A stretch of 46,137 nt of DNA. It comes from an uncultured Collinsella sp. (GTDB taxonomy: Bacteria; Actinomycetota; Coriobacteriia; Coriobacteriales; Coriobacteriaceae). The DNA is taken from assembly GCA_900546825.1 (NCBI GenBank), contig UREE01000007.1, positions 1 through 46,137 of the forward strand. Direction: 5' to 3'. How positions within the stretch are numbered: position 1 is the first letter of the stretch; each line of letters opens with the position of its first letter. Positions 1 to 8,448 of this stretch are shown one piece after another. The notes under the pieces are model-generated. The model did not search any database. It was not told where the DNA came from and saw only the letters and a list, made by a program, of their open reading frames with translations. The position numbers and the translations under genes are program-made.

Positions 1-1586
1 CCTGCAGCCATGCGAGCTGCGGATTCGCCAAGAACCTGCGTCACGACCTGTTCTACAAGATCCAGACGTTCAGCTTTGCCAACATCGATGAGTTCTCGAG
101 CTCCTCGCTCGTCACGCGCCTGACCACCGATATCAACAACGTGCAGCAGGCCTTTATGATGATCATCCGTATCGCCGTGCGCGCGCCGCTGGTATTGATC
201 TTCGCCTTTACCATGGCGTTTATCATGGGCGGCAGCGTCGCCATGGTCTACCTGGTCATCATTCCGCTGCTGGGCTTTGGACTGTTCTTTATCATCTTTA
301 AGGTGCGCCCCATCTTCTCACGCGTGTTCCACAAGTACGATGCCCTTAACGAGTCCGTCGAGGAAAACGTCACCGGCATGCGCGTGGTCAAGAGCTATGT
401 GCGCGAAGACTTTGAGAAGGAGAAGTTTGCGACCGCCGCACGCGACGTCCAGATGGACTTCACCCGCGCCGAGAAGCTGCTCGCCTTTAACAACCCCATG
501 ATGAACATCTGCGTCAACGGCGCGTTTGTCGTCATCATCTACCTGGGCTCCAAGCTCATCATCACGAGCCAGGGCACGCTGTTCGACGTGGGCCAGCTCT
601 CCTCGACCTTTACCTATGGTTTCCAGATTCTCATGAGCCTGATGCAGCTGTCGATGATCTTTGTCATGGTGACCATGGCCGACGAATCGGCACACCGCAT
701 TGCCGAGGTGCTGGCCGCCGAGCCCACGATCGCCGATCCCGCCGAGCCCGTGCTCGAGGTTGCCGACGGTTCCATCGACTTTGACCACGTGAGCTTTAAG
801 TATTCCGAGCATGCGAAGCGCCAGGCACTCGACGATATCGACCTGCACATTACGAGCGGCGAGACCATCGGCATTATCGGCGGCACCGGCTCGGCCAAGT
901 CCACGCTCGTAAACCTCATCGCCCGCCTGTACGACGCCACCGAAGGCACCGTGCGCGTGGGCGGCATGGACGTGCGCGACTACGACCTGGACGCGCTGCG
1001 CCACCAGGTCGCCATGGTGCTGCAGAAAAACGTGCTGTTTAGCGGCACCATCGCCGAGAATCTGCGCTGGGGCGACCCGAACGCCACCGACGAGGAAGTC
1101 CGCGAGGCGGCACATCTGGCCTGCGCCGATGAGTTTGTCGACGGCTTCCCCAAGGGCTATGACACCTGGATCGAGCAGGGCGGCTCCAATGTTTCCGGCG
1201 GCCAGAAGCAGCGCCTGTGCATTGCGCGCGCCCTGCTGCGTCGCCCCAAGATCTTGATCCTGGACGACTCCACGAGCGCCGTCGACACCAAGACCGACGC
1301 CAAGATCCGCGCAGGGTTGGCAAGCTATCTGCCCAACACGACCAAGCTCATCATCGCCCAGCGCATCAGCTCCGTGCAGGACGCAGACCGCATCATCGTC
1401 ATGGAGGGCGGCCGTATCGCGCAGATCGGCAACCACGATGAGCTGCTTAAGACGAGCGAGATCTACCGCGAGACCTTTACCTCGCAAAACAAGATGTCTG
1501 CCGAGGGCGAAGGGGCCGTCGAGGCCGACACCGAGGCATCCGCAACGCAAGCTCAGACCCAGGAAGGAGGCGAGGCACATGAGTAA
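1..1586 (+). CDS. ABC exporter half-transporter, degenerate-site subunit (5' truncated)
   Basis: The reading frame is open from base 3, so the true start lies left of the window; about 527 residues are visible. The N-terminal part is a type IV exporter membrane domain with several hydrophobic helices. The nucleotide-binding domain follows from about base 760. Its Walker A reads GGTGSAKST, with Ala where the last Gly is usual. The signature is VSGGQ, Walker B ends LILDDSTSAVD with Asp in place of the catalytic Glu, and the H-loop reads AQR instead of AHR. This combination is known from the non-hydrolysing subunit of heterodimeric exporters such as TM287/288 and BmrCD. A charged Ala/Glu-rich tail follows the domain. 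The stop overlaps the start of the next gene by 8 bp, so the two subunits are translationally coupled. The substrate (drug, lipid or peptide) cannot be told. Confidence 0.93.
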   Translation, partial: CSHASCGFAKNLRHDLFYKIQTFSFANIDEFSSSSLVTRLTTDINNVQQAFMMIIRIAVRAPLVLIFAFTMAFIMGGSVAMVYLVIIPLLGFGLFFIIFKVRPIFSRVFHKYDALNESVEENVTGMRVVKSYVREDFEKEKFATAARDVQMDFTRAEKLLAFNNPMMNICVNGAFVVIIYLGSKLIITSQGTLFDVGQLSSTFTYGFQILMSLMQLSMIFVMVTMADESAHRIAEVLAAEPTIADPAEPVLEVADGSIDFDHVSFKYSEHAKRQALDDIDLHITSGETIGIIGGTGSAKSTLVNLIARLYDATEGTVRVGGMDVRDYDLDALRHQVAMVLQKNVLFSGTIAENLRWGDPNATDEEVREAAHLACADEFVDGFPKGYDTWIEQGGSNVSGGQKQRLCIARALLRRPKILILDDSTSAVDTKTDAKIRAGLASYLPNTTKLIIAQRISSVQDADRIIVMEGGRIAQIGNHDELLKTSEIYRETFTSQNKMSAEGEGAVEADTEASATQAQTQEGGEAHE

Positions 1587-3498
1587 GGCAACGACCGCCG
1601 AGCGCGCGCTCAACCGTAAGGGCGGCACCATGTCGCGCCTCATCAAGACGCTCTTTGGCTTCTATCCCGTGCTTTTGCCCCTTGTCGTCGTCGGCGTGGT
1701 ACTCTGCGCCATCATCAACTCCATCGGCGCGACCTTCCTTCAGAGCGCCCTGCAGATTATTAGCGAATCGTGGCAGTCGGGCGACTGGACGACCGCGCAG
1801 CCCAAGATTCTGAAGCTCGTGACCACCCTCGCCTGCATCTACGGCGTCGGCATCCTGTCCTCGCTGTTCTGGAACCGCGCCATGGCCATCGTCACGCAGG
1901 GCTCGCTGGAGAAGCTGCGCGAGAAGATGTTCAACCGCATGCAGGACCTGCCGATCCGCTACTTCGACACGCACCAGCGCGGCGATATCATGAGCCACTA
2001 CACCAACGACATCGATACGCTGCGCCAGATGATCAGTCAGTCGCTGCCCAACCTGCTCATGACGATCATCATCATCGTCACGGTGTTCTTTATCATGCTG
2101 TACTACAGCGTGTGGATGTGCCTGGTCATCATCGCCGGCGTCGCCTTTATGACCTTTATGACCAAGCTGCTCGGCTCCAACTCCGCGCGCTTCTTCATTG
2201 CGCAGCAAACCGAGCTCGGCGTGGTCGAGGGCCATATCGAGGAGGTCATGAACGGCCAGAAGGTCGTCAAGGCGTTCTGCCACGAGTCTGCCGCCGAGGC
2301 TGATTTTGACGAGCGCAACGAAAAGCTCTTCGAGGTCTCCCAGAAGGCCAACATGTACGCCAACATCCTCATGCCCATCCTTATGAACCTGGGCAACCTG
2401 CTCTACGTGCTGGTCGCACTGGCGGGCGGCATTTTCCTGGCGCTGGGCGTGCCCAACCTGAGTATCTCGGGCATGGCGCTGTCCATCGCCGTCGTGGTGC
2501 CGTTCCTCAACATGACCAAGCAGTTCTGCGGACAGATCGGCCAGATCTCGCAGCAGATCAACGCCGTGGTCATGGGCCTCGCCGGCGCCGACCGCATCTT
2601 TGAGCTCATCGACGAGGAGCCCGAGGCCGACGAAGGCTACGTGACACTCGTCAACGCGCAGGTCAACCCCGACACCTGGCAGCTCGAGGAGGCTGACTAC
2701 CACACCGGCATGTGGGCGTGGAAACATCCGCACCGCGCAACCGGCGAGATCGAGTACGTCCCGCTGCGCGGCGACCTGGTCATGGACAACGTCGACTTTG
2801 GCTACACGCCCGACCACGAGGTGCTGCACGGCGTGTCCGTGTTTGCCAAGCCGGGCCAGAAGGTCGCGTTTGTCGGCGCCACCGGTGCCGGCAAGACGAC
2901 CATCACCAACCTCATCAACCGCTTCTACGACATCGCCGACGGCAAGATCCGCTACGACGGCATCAACGTCAACAAGATCCGCAAGGCCGACCTGCGCCGA
3001 AGCCTGGGCGTCGTGCTGCAGGACGTGAACCTGTTCACCGGCACCGTGATGGATAACATCCGCTACGGCAACCTGGATGCGACCGACGAGGAGTGCATCG
3101 CGGCGGCCAAGCTCGCGGGCGCGGACGACTTTATCACCCGCCTGCCCGACGGCTATGACACCATGCTCACCGGCAACGGCGCCCAGCTGTCGCAGGGCCA
3201 GCGCCAGCTGATCTCGATAGCCCGCGCTGCCGTCGCCGATCCGCCGGCAATGATTCTGGACGAGGCAACGAGCTCCATCGACACCCGCACCGAGGCCATC
3301 GTGCAGGCGGGCATGGATAAACTCATGGAAGGCCGCACGACGTTTGTCATCGCACACCGCCTGTCCACCGTGCGCAACTCTGACGCGATCATCTGTCTGG
3401 ACCACGGCCGCATCATCGAGCGCGGCAACCACGACGAGCTAATCGCCAAGCGCGGATATTACTACCAGCTGTACACGGGAGCGTTTGAGCTGGAGTAG
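1579..3498 (+). CDS. ABC exporter half-transporter, catalytic subunit
   Basis: This is a 639-residue membrane-ATPase fusion and the partner of the preceding gene. I chose ATG 1579 because AGGAAGGAGG lies just upstream (1561-1570); the frame is open further 5' but inside the upstream gene. The membrane domain covers roughly the first 330 residues. The nucleotide-binding domain is canonical: Walker A GATGAGKTT, signature LSQGQ, Walker B MILDEATSSID with the catalytic Glu, and H-loop AHR. Between the two domains lies an insert of about 60 residues, rich in Trp and acidic residues, that is absent from the partner. Together the two genes form one consensus and one degenerate ATP site, as in TM287/288. 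A very long hairpin follows the stop. Confidence 0.93.
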   Translation: MSKATTAERALNRKGGTMSRLIKTLFGFYPVLLPLVVVGVVLCAIINSIGATFLQSALQIISESWQSGDWTTAQPKILKLVTTLACIYGVGILSSLFWNRAMAIVTQGSLEKLREKMFNRMQDLPIRYFDTHQRGDIMSHYTNDIDTLRQMISQSLPNLLMTIIIIVTVFFIMLYYSVWMCLVIIAGVAFMTFMTKLLGSNSARFFIAQQTELGVVEGHIEEVMNGQKVVKAFCHESAAEADFDERNEKLFEVSQKANMYANILMPILMNLGNLLYVLVALAGGIFLALGVPNLSISGMALSIAVVVPFLNMTKQFCGQIGQISQQINAVVMGLAGADRIFELIDEEPEADEGYVTLVNAQVNPDTWQLEEADYHTGMWAWKHPHRATGEIEYVPLRGDLVMDNVDFGYTPDHEVLHGVSVFAKPGQKVAFVGATGAGKTTITNLINRFYDIADGKIRYDGINVNKIRKADLRRSLGVVLQDVNLFTGTVMDNIRYGNLDATDEECIAAAKLAGADDFITRLPDGYDTMLTGNGAQLSQGQRQLISIARAAVADPPAMILDEATSSIDTRTEAIVQAGMDKLMEGRTTFVIAHRLSTVRNSDAIICLDHGRIIERGNHDELIAKRGYYYQLYTGAFELE

Positions 3499-3512
3499 GA
3501 ACGGTTACTGAC

Positions 3513-3618
3513 GGAGGGTTCCCCGGGGCGTCGGGGGAATTCCTCCGTGCTCAAACATTCTCGCTTCGCTGCGAAACTGCGCGCGGAGGAAATACCCCGC
3601 CGCCCCGGGGCACCCTCC
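3513..3618. repeat. Long GC-rich inverted repeat (structure G) after the ABC operon
   Basis: Arms at 3513-3550 and about 3579-3618 are complementary over about 38 bases with a handful of mismatches (GGAGGG, CCCCGGGGCG and TCCTCCG blocks). They enclose a 28-base loop that itself contains TTCGC/GCGAA. The structure starts 14 bases past the ABC stop. It has no T-run, so it is either an RNA 3'-end stabiliser or a dispersed palindromic element. Only one copy is seen in this window. Confidence 0.75.
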
Positions 3619-3661
3619 TGCGCGCAATCAGCCCGTCATTTAGAACGGAATAAAAGTTTGT

Positions 3662-3697
3662 GAGGCCCTGGCCGTTTGACCAGGGCCTCGTTTTGTT
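3662..3697 (+). terminator. Rho-independent terminator of the ABC operon
   Basis: GAGGCCCTGG (3662-3671) and CCAGGGCCTC (3680-3689) form a perfect 10-bp stem with an 8-base loop, followed by GTTTTGTT. This is a standard intrinsic terminator reading rightward. Confidence 0.85.
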
Positions 3698-3802
3698 AGT
3701 CTTTTTGGAACGGGGCTTTTTAGCTACCCTGTGCCAAATACGGCGTCATGCTTCGACGGCACCAGATTGGGTAGCTAAAAAAGCCCCGTCCCAAAAAGAC
3801 TA
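3697..3802. repeat. Palindromic repeat family B, copy 1
   Basis: Arms at 3697-3729 and 3769-3802 are almost perfectly complementary. Each contains CTTTTTGG(G/A)ACGGGGC, then a T-run, then TAGCTACCC. The 39-base centre holds a small GTGCC/GGCAC hairpin. A second copy with the same arms lies at 42077-42162. The right arm ends 15 bases from the lysR stop, so the element probably also ends transcription in one or both directions. Confidence 0.8.
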
Positions 3803-3817
3803 CCCGCGCCAAATGAG

Positions 3818-4696
3818 CTACTTGAGGAGTTGGGCCATGGCGTTGACGAATTTTTGGACTTGGAGGGTGGGCTCGAGCGGGTAGTGCAAGAAGACCGGCA
3901 CCTCGCGGCCACATAGGAACGGCACGCCTACAAAAGCCGGGTGCACGCCCGACCACGCCCCGCAAGTGAGCACTGCATCGCCCTTTTCCTCCGCCTCGTT
4001 AAAGAGCGCAAAGTCAAAGCTATCCACATCGATCACGTCCACGCCGCCGTCGGCCAAAAGGTCGATGCGCAGGCTGTCCATGGCGTCGTTGCCGTGACGG
4101 AGCACGCGCAGGCGCATGCCCTCCAGGTCGGCAACTGTGATGCGCGTCTTGCGCGCAAGCGGGCTCGTGCGCGGCACATCAATATAAAACGGCACGGTAA
4201 CGATGCGGAGCTTTTGGCAGGCGTCGCCCCAGCGCGGGGTCGAAAAACTCGATTGCACCACATCGACCTCGCGGCCCAAGCTGCGCATGACGGTCTCGCG
4301 CTCATCATAAAGGTCACTCACCGGCACAATCTCAAAGCGCAGTGACGGCTCCAGTTCGTGCACACTCGTCCACATCGACAGCGTTTGGCGCCCCGGGCAC
4401 ATCATCGACACGCCCAGGCGCACGGCACCGCCATCGCCCGCCGCGCGTCGGGCACGGCGCAGCGCGTCCTCGGACTGCCGCATGATCGAGCGCGCGTCGT
4501 CCACCAGCAGTGCGCCGGCCGGCGTCACTTTGACGCCCGAGTGCGAGCGTTCGAACAGCGTGATGCCGAACTCGGCCTCGAAGCCCGACACCTGCTTGAC
4601 GAGCGCCGGAGTCGACACGCGCAATTTTGCCGCCGCACGCGAGAAGCTTCCCAACTCTGCGGCGGCCGATATGGCCTCAAGTCGTCGATCGTACAC
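3818..4696 (-). CDS. LysR-family transcriptional regulator
   Basis: This 292-residue DNA-binding regulator probably controls the divergent SDR/MFS/Gfo-Idh operon, since LysR proteins usually regulate the adjacent divergent genes. The N-terminal winged helix (about residues 1-60, with the AISAAAELGSFSRAAAKL segment) is typical. The C-terminal two thirds form the periplasmic-binding-protein-like effector domain. I prefer the GTG start at 4696 because AGGAG sits 6 bases upstream; an in-frame ATG at 4729 would add 11 residues without a good ribosome site. The inducer is unknown but should be related to the substrate of the divergent operon. Family B repeat copy 1 lies directly after the stop. Confidence 0.88.
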   Translation of the reverse strand: MYDRRLEAISAAAELGSFSRAAAKLRVSTPALVKQVSGFEAEFGITLFERSHSGVKVTPAGALLVDDARSIMRQSEDALRRARRAAGDGGAVRLGVSMMCPGRQTLSMWTSVHELEPSLRFEIVPVSDLYDERETVMRSLGREVDVVQSSFSTPRWGDACQKLRIVTVPFYIDVPRTSPLARKTRITVADLEGMRLRVLRHGNDAMDSLRIDLLADGGVDVIDVDSFDFALFNEAEEKGDAVLTCGAWSGVHPAFVGVPFLCGREVPVFLHYPLEPTLQVQKFVNAMAQLLK

Positions 4697-4790
4697 GTCA
4701 ATCTCCTGTTTTCGCGCCCGTGGCAACATGGCGCCACAGGGGGTCGTTTTCGCAGGTTACGCGCTCAATTGAGCATAAACTGCATCGTAC

Positions 4791-4813
4791 GGTGTAAACC
4801 TACGGTTAACACC
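4791..4813. promoter_or_regulatory. Palindromic candidate operator between lysR and the SDR operon
   Basis: GGTGTAAACC and GGTTAACACC are inverted around a TAC centre, with 9 of 10 bases complementary. The site lies in the 233-bp divergent intergenic region. It has no exact central T-N11-A, so its assignment to the LysR protein rests on position and symmetry only. Confidence 0.45.
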
Positions 4814-4929
4814 ATTCTAACAAATATGCAATTCACCTGCGCAAATGTAAAGCATACGATAACCAGCGAAAACCACGTGGGTCGGTTAATGGGAGCGACC
4901 CACTGGGAGGCACAAGAAGGGAAGTTCCT

Positions 4930-5811
4930 ATGAGCAATTGGCTTAAGCTCGAGGGCGATGTCTGCGCCGTGACCGGCGCACTCGGCGGCATGGGCGTCGA
5001 GATTTGCCGCGAGTTCGCCCGCAACGGCGCCAACGTCGTCCTGCTCGATCTGAACGAGGAGAAGGTCAAGGCCGCAGCCGCCGACCTCGCCACCGAGTTT
5101 GGCATCCACGCCGAGGGCTACAAGATGAACGCCACCGACGAGGCCGAGGTTCAGGCCGCCGTCGACGCCACCATCGCCAACTTCGGCCGCGTCGACGTTC
5201 TCGTCAACACCGCCGGCATCCTGCGCTTCGCAGCCATGGAGGACCTGCCGCTCTCCGACTGGAACGAGGTCATCAACGTCAACCTCACCGGCTACTTCAT
5301 CACCTCGCAGCGCTTTGGTCGCGAGATGATCAAGGCCGGCCAGGGCCGCCTGGTTCACATCTCCACCGTCGCCAGTCACTCCCCCGAAACGTTCTCGGGC
5401 GTGTACAGCTCCACCAAGGCGGGCGTCAACATGATGTCCAAGATGCTGGCTGCCGAGTGGGGTCCCTACGGCGTGCGCTCCAACTGCGTCGAGCCCTGCT
5501 TTGTCAAGACACCCATGTCGGCAAGCTTTTACGCCGATCCCGAGGTCGAGAAGAGCCGCAGCCGCCTCATCGCCGCGCGTCGCATCGGCGAGGTCAGCGA
5601 TATCGCCAACGCCGTCATGTTCCTGGCGTCCACGCGCTCAGACTTTACCACCGGCGACGCCATCAAGGTCGACGGCGGCTTCTCCAACATGATGGGCGAC
5701 CTCACCGCCAAGCCCGGCGGCCGCCGCGCCTTTGCCGACAACTACCTCAAGAACAAGGGCGTCGAGCTCTGGTCCGATGAGTCCGACGTCGCAAAGCCGA
5801 CTGACCAGTAA
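4930..5811 (+). CDS. Short-chain dehydrogenase/reductase (SDR)
   Basis: This 293-residue NAD(P)-dependent oxidoreductase is the first gene of a three-gene operon. The cofactor motif TGALGGMG is at residues 15-22, an NTAG variant of the NNAG motif is at about 93-96, and the catalytic pair YSSTK gives Tyr159 and Lys163. The position 13 residues before the Tyr, normally the catalytic Ser, is Thr146, with Ser145 next to it. A 30-residue C-terminal extension after the usual DGG motif is somewhat long for the family. AAGAAGGGAAG precedes the ATG. With a Gfo/Idh dehydrogenase and a carboxylate-type MFS carrier in the operon, it probably oxidises a ring or chain hydroxyl of an imported polyol or sugar acid. 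The actual substrate cannot be deduced. Confidence 0.9.
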   Translation: MSNWLKLEGDVCAVTGALGGMGVEICREFARNGANVVLLDLNEEKVKAAAADLATEFGIHAEGYKMNATDEAEVQAAVDATIANFGRVDVLVNTAGILRFAAMEDLPLSDWNEVINVNLTGYFITSQRFGREMIKAGQGRLVHISTVASHSPETFSGVYSSTKAGVNMMSKMLAAEWGPYGVRSNCVEPCFVKTPMSASFYADPEVEKSRSRLIAARRIGEVSDIANAVMFLASTRSDFTTGDAIKVDGGFSNMMGDLTAKPGGRRAFADNYLKNKGVELWSDESDVAKPTDQ

Positions 5812-5895
5812 ACCAGCCCGGTAGAAAGGGGCGCGGGGCAAGCACCTCAGCGGCGTTTGCCCCTCCCCTCCCCCGTATCGATTAGAAAGAGTCCA

Positions 5896-7152
5896 ATGGC
5901 TTCCACCAACTCCAACAAGGGTCGCGCCGTCGTGCTTTCCGCCGCGTGCGTCACCATGTTCTTCATCAGCTCCATCGCGCTGTATTCCGTTGTGAGCAAG
6001 AACCTGCTCGCCGTCTATCCCGAGTGGTCCAGCGCTCTTACCTGGGCTTTCCCGGTCTTCCAGACCATCATGGCCGTGACGGGCATCTTCGCCGGCCGCA
6101 TCTCCGATAAGATCGGCCCGCGCAACGTCGTGATCGCCGCCGCCGTGTGCTACGGCGTGGGCTGGTTCATGTCCGGCACCGTCACCGAGCCGTGGCAGTT
6201 CTACCTGTGGTTCTCGCTCGTCGCCGCCATCGGCAACGGCCTGGGCTACAACCCCGCGCTCACCACCGGCCAAAAGTGGTTCATCGACAAAAAGGGCCTC
6301 GCCTCCGGCATCACCCTGGCCGCTTCGACCGCCGGCCCCGCCGTGCTGTCCCCGGTGCTCGCCTCGCTGCTCATCCCGAGCCTTGGCATCTTTGGCGCCC
6401 TTAAGGCACTCGGCGTCATCTTCTTTGTGACGATCGCCGCCTCCGCCCTGTTCCTGAAGGCCCCCGAGGCCGGTTGGCTGCCCGAGGGCTTCGAGGCCCC
6501 CAAGGGCGGCGCGCACGCCGGCACCTTCGGCGACCTCACCCCGGGCGAGATGGTCAAAACCCCGCGCTTCTGGGTCCTCATCGCCACCTTCGCCTTCGCC
6601 GCCACCGCGGGCACCCTGCTCGTGGGCAAGGTTGCCTCCATCGCCGCTGTCCAGCTCTTCGCCGACCCCACGAGCGCCGCGGCCGTCGCCCTCGGCGGCG
6701 TGGTCGTCTCCGTCAACACCTGCGCCAACCTGGTCGGCCGTCTGTCCTTTGGCCAGATCATCGACAAGCTCGGCGCCTACAAGTCGCTGCTCATCAGCCT
6801 TGTCGTCACCATCGTCGCGCTCGTCATCATGTCGATGAGCTTTACGCAGAGCATGTTCTTTGTGGCGCTCGCCCTGCTCGGCTTTAGCTTTGGCGCCCTG
6901 CTCGTCATCTACCCGCCGCTCACCGGTGGCGCCTTTGGCACCAGCAACATCGGCGTCAACTACGGCATCATGTTCCTGGGCTACGCCGCTTCCACCTGGA
7001 TCAGCCAGCCCATCACCGCCGTGCTGTATCACGCCGAGGCCGGCAGCGCCGCCTACCAGCAGTCCTTCTACGGCGCCATTGTGATTGCCGCCATCGCCGT
7101 CGTGCTCACCGTCTACATGATGGTCTCCGACAGCAAGAAGAAGTCCGCCTAG
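5896..7152 (+). CDS. MFS transporter, oxalate/formate antiporter (OFA)-like
   Basis: This 418-residue inner-membrane carrier has about 12 hydrophobic segments and a long central loop at about residues 190-220. The segment GLGYNPALTTGQKWF followed by GLASG is typical of the OFA family of major facilitator carriers, which exchange or import small carboxylates. I chose ATG 5896 (after AGAAAGAG) over an in-frame TTG at 5857 because the extra 13 residues are non-hydrophobic and lie inside a GC-rich intercistronic hairpin region (5835-5863). It lies between two dehydrogenase genes and probably imports their substrate. A REP-like palindrome follows the stop. Confidence 0.88.
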   Translation: MASTNSNKGRAVVLSAACVTMFFISSIALYSVVSKNLLAVYPEWSSALTWAFPVFQTIMAVTGIFAGRISDKIGPRNVVIAAAVCYGVGWFMSGTVTEPWQFYLWFSLVAAIGNGLGYNPALTTGQKWFIDKKGLASGITLAASTAGPAVLSPVLASLLIPSLGIFGALKALGVIFFVTIAASALFLKAPEAGWLPEGFEAPKGGAHAGTFGDLTPGEMVKTPRFWVLIATFAFAATAGTLLVGKVASIAAVQLFADPTSAAAVALGGVVVSVNTCANLVGRLSFGQIIDKLGAYKSLLISLVVTIVALVIMSMSFTQSMFFVALALLGFSFGALLVIYPPLTGGAFGTSNIGVNYGIMFLGYAASTWISQPITAVLYHAEAGSAAYQQSFYGAIVIAAIAVVLTVYMMVSDSKKKSA

Positions 7153-7161
7153 TTTTACCGA

Positions 7162-7190
7162 TGCGACAAAGGGACAGTCCCTTTGTCGCA
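7162..7190. repeat. REP-like palindrome, family D copy 1
   Basis: A perfect palindrome: the 14-base arm TGCGACAAAGGGAC, one central base, then its exact complement. It lies between the MFS and Gfo/Idh genes of one operon. The inner core ACAAAGGGAC is shared with copies at 31085 and 33341, whose outer stem bases differ but remain paired. Confidence 0.8.
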
Positions 7191-7221
7191 TTCCACCGGT
7201 CACCAGTATTAAGGAGTCGAA

Positions 7222-8262
7222 ATGTCTGAGCTCAACCCCGTCCGCATTGCCGTTATCGGCGCCGGCGCCATGGGCCGCAACCACATCCGCTTTGTCACCG
7301 AGGAGCCCGAGGCCGAGCTCGTCGCCATCGCCGACGCCTTTGAGGGCGCCCGTGCCACGGCCGAGGCCGCCGGCGTGCCGTTTTACACCGATCCCGCCCA
7401 GATGATGGACGAGGTCAAGCCCGAGGCCGTCATCATCGCCACCCCCAACGACCTGCATCTGGGCGTTGCCCGCGAGGCCGTGAAGCGCAACATCGTGCCG
7501 CTGGTCGAAAAGCCAATCTCCAACGACCTCGAGGATGCCCAGGCCTTCGCCGCCGAGGCCGAGACCGCCGGCGTGCCCGTGCTCGTGGGCCAGCACCGTC
7601 GCCACAACCCCTTCGTCAACAAGGCCAAGGAGATCATCGAGTCCGGTGAGCTGGGCAAGCTCACCGTGTCGAGCTTCCACTACATGATCTATAAGAATGA
7701 CGAGTACTTTGATGTCGAGTGGCGCCGCAAGAAGGGTGCCGGCCCGATCCTGGTCAACCTGGTGCACGACGTCGACCTGCTCCGCTATCTGCTGGGTGAG
7801 CCCGTTGCCGTCCAGGGTATGCAATCCAGCGCCGCCCGCGGTTTTGAGACCGAGGACTCCGCCGTGGTCAACGTCCGTTTTGCCGATGGCGCGCTTGCGA
7901 GCATGACCATCTCCGACGCCACCGCCAGCCCCTGGAACTGGGAGGCAACCGCTCGCGAGGATCCGCAGTACCGCCCCTTCGACGCTGACGCCTACTTTAT
8001 CGGCGGAACCTTGGGCGCCCTTTCGCTGCCCCGCCTGCACCAGTTCTCCTACAACGGTGCCTCCAACTGGCACAAGCCGCTGCAGATGGAGATCCCGGCC
8101 GTGGACCCGGCGCTGCCGCACAAGATGCAGCTCAAGCACTTTGTGAAGGTCGTCCGCCGCGAGGTCGAGCCCGTCGTGACCCCCGCCGACAACGTTAAGA
8201 CGCTCACGCTGCTTAACGCCATCAAGGAGGCCGCCGAGACCGGCCAGCTCGTCGAGCTGTAA
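7222..8262 (+). CDS. Gfo/Idh/MocA-family NAD(P)-dependent dehydrogenase
   Basis: This 346-residue oxidoreductase has an N-terminal Rossmann domain (GAGAMG at residues 13-18) and the family motif EKP at 96-98, whose Lys acts in catalysis. The C-terminal domain carries the conserved NLVHDVD segment (His182, Asp183). Members act on sugars, inositols, sugar acids and related cyclic polyols. AAGGAG precedes the ATG. It is the last gene of the operon that starts with the SDR gene, so two successive oxidations of one imported compound are likely. Family membership is certain; the substrate is not. Confidence 0.9.
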   Translation: MSELNPVRIAVIGAGAMGRNHIRFVTEEPEAELVAIADAFEGARATAEAAGVPFYTDPAQMMDEVKPEAVIIATPNDLHLGVAREAVKRNIVPLVEKPISNDLEDAQAFAAEAETAGVPVLVGQHRRHNPFVNKAKEIIESGELGKLTVSSFHYMIYKNDEYFDVEWRRKKGAGPILVNLVHDVDLLRYLLGEPVAVQGMQSSAARGFETEDSAVVNVRFADGALASMTISDATASPWNWEATAREDPQYRPFDADAYFIGGTLGALSLPRLHQFSYNGASNWHKPLQMEIPAVDPALPHKMQLKHFVKVVRREVEPVVTPADNVKTLTLLNAIKEAAETGQLVEL

Positions 8263-8335
8263 TGCCTCAGGGCAGACCGCGGCAGAAGCCCCATGCCGAA
8301 CCCCTCGGTCCGCCACAAATAAGCCCCTCTTCTTT

Positions 8336-8373
8336 GCCCCGCGAGCAGCCTCCTGCCCGCGGGGCTTTTCTTT
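8336..8373 (+). terminator. Intrinsic terminator after the Gfo/Idh gene
   Basis: GCCCCGCG (8336-8343) pairs with CGCGGGGC (8358-8365), followed by TTTTCTTT. It closes the SDR-MFS-Gfo/Idh operon and separates it from tex. Confidence 0.88.
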
Positions 8374-8448
8374 GCAGCCGCGGCGCGCGGGCGGGTGGTA
8401 GACTGGGTGGCTCATGCACCTGTAACGTACTCACAGACAGGAATTCCC

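Noticed and set aside
5638..8415. A 925-codon open frame on the minus strand across the MFS and Gfo/Idh genes
   Set aside because: It is antisense to two well-recognised genes, rich in Gly/Val/Asp/His repeats typical of a GC-rich shadow frame, and has no family resemblance.
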